A stretch of DNA of 5,857 nt, taken from positions 1 to 5,857 of the forward strand of contig CAMYAA010000080.1 of the NCBI GenBank assembly GCA_947253615.1. The letters run 5' to 3'. Shown here piece after piece: positions 5,856 through 5,857 of the stretch (its first letter is position 1; every line of letters begins with the position of its first letter). The notes below the pieces were generated by a model. The model saw nothing but the letters and a program-made list of their open reading frames with translations, had not been told where the DNA came from and searched no databases. This DNA is from an uncultured Sutterellaceae bacterium (GTDB taxonomy: Bacteria > Pseudomonadota > Gammaproteobacteria > Burkholderiales > Burkholderiaceae_F). The position numbers and the translations under genes are program-made.

Positions 5856-5857
5856 GG

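Overview
The window carries three protein-coding genes, all on the + strand: the 3' end of a methionine-importer lipoprotein gene (metQ/nlpA family), a complete and unusually long copper-exporting P1B-type ATPase (copA, 1067 aa), and a complete NarX/NarQ-family nitrate/nitrite sensor kinase (616 aa). The genes are bacterial and Gram-negative in type. A NarX/NarQ kinase with an intact P-box, moderate GC content and a TACAAT-type -10 hexamer suggest a betaproteobacterium, possibly a Sutterellaceae-like Burkholderiales. That placement is an inference from style, not from a marker gene.

Layout: metQ ends at 320 and is followed by two stem-loops with T-tracts (329-366 and 378-411), so it is transcriptionally closed off from what follows. 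A roughly 150-bp leader with two small dyads and a TACAAT hexamer precedes copA (561-3764). A long hairpin ending in seven T residues (3794-3849) separates copA from the sensor kinase (3953-5803). The kinase has its own leader of about 100 bp with a stem-loop just upstream of the ribosome binding site. The last 54 bp hold no assignable gene. The three genes therefore look like three separate transcription units rather than one operon.

The main novelty is the copper ATPase. It has one ordinary N-terminal metal-binding (HMA) domain, a complete Cu+-ATPase core, and then three tandem CopZ-like HMA domains at the C-terminus, with motifs CQHC, CQYC and CQHC. The last two are a recent tandem duplication: 85% identical in protein and 87% in DNA over 72 codons, counted by hand. 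A Cys/Met-containing linker connects core and repeats. The N-terminal HMA region also contains a possible -1 frameshift signal: slippery A/T-rich heptamers followed by an 8-bp stem and a -1-frame stop. It would yield a 70-residue product, reminiscent of the E. coli copA frameshift that makes a separate chaperone, but this is unproven and the predicted product would lose the end of the domain fold.

The sensor kinase keeps the nitrate-binding P-box with its arginine. It has a hydrophobic residue where NarX has Lys49 and lacks the NarX central cysteine cluster, so it is closer in type to NarQ. No response regulator gene lies within the window.
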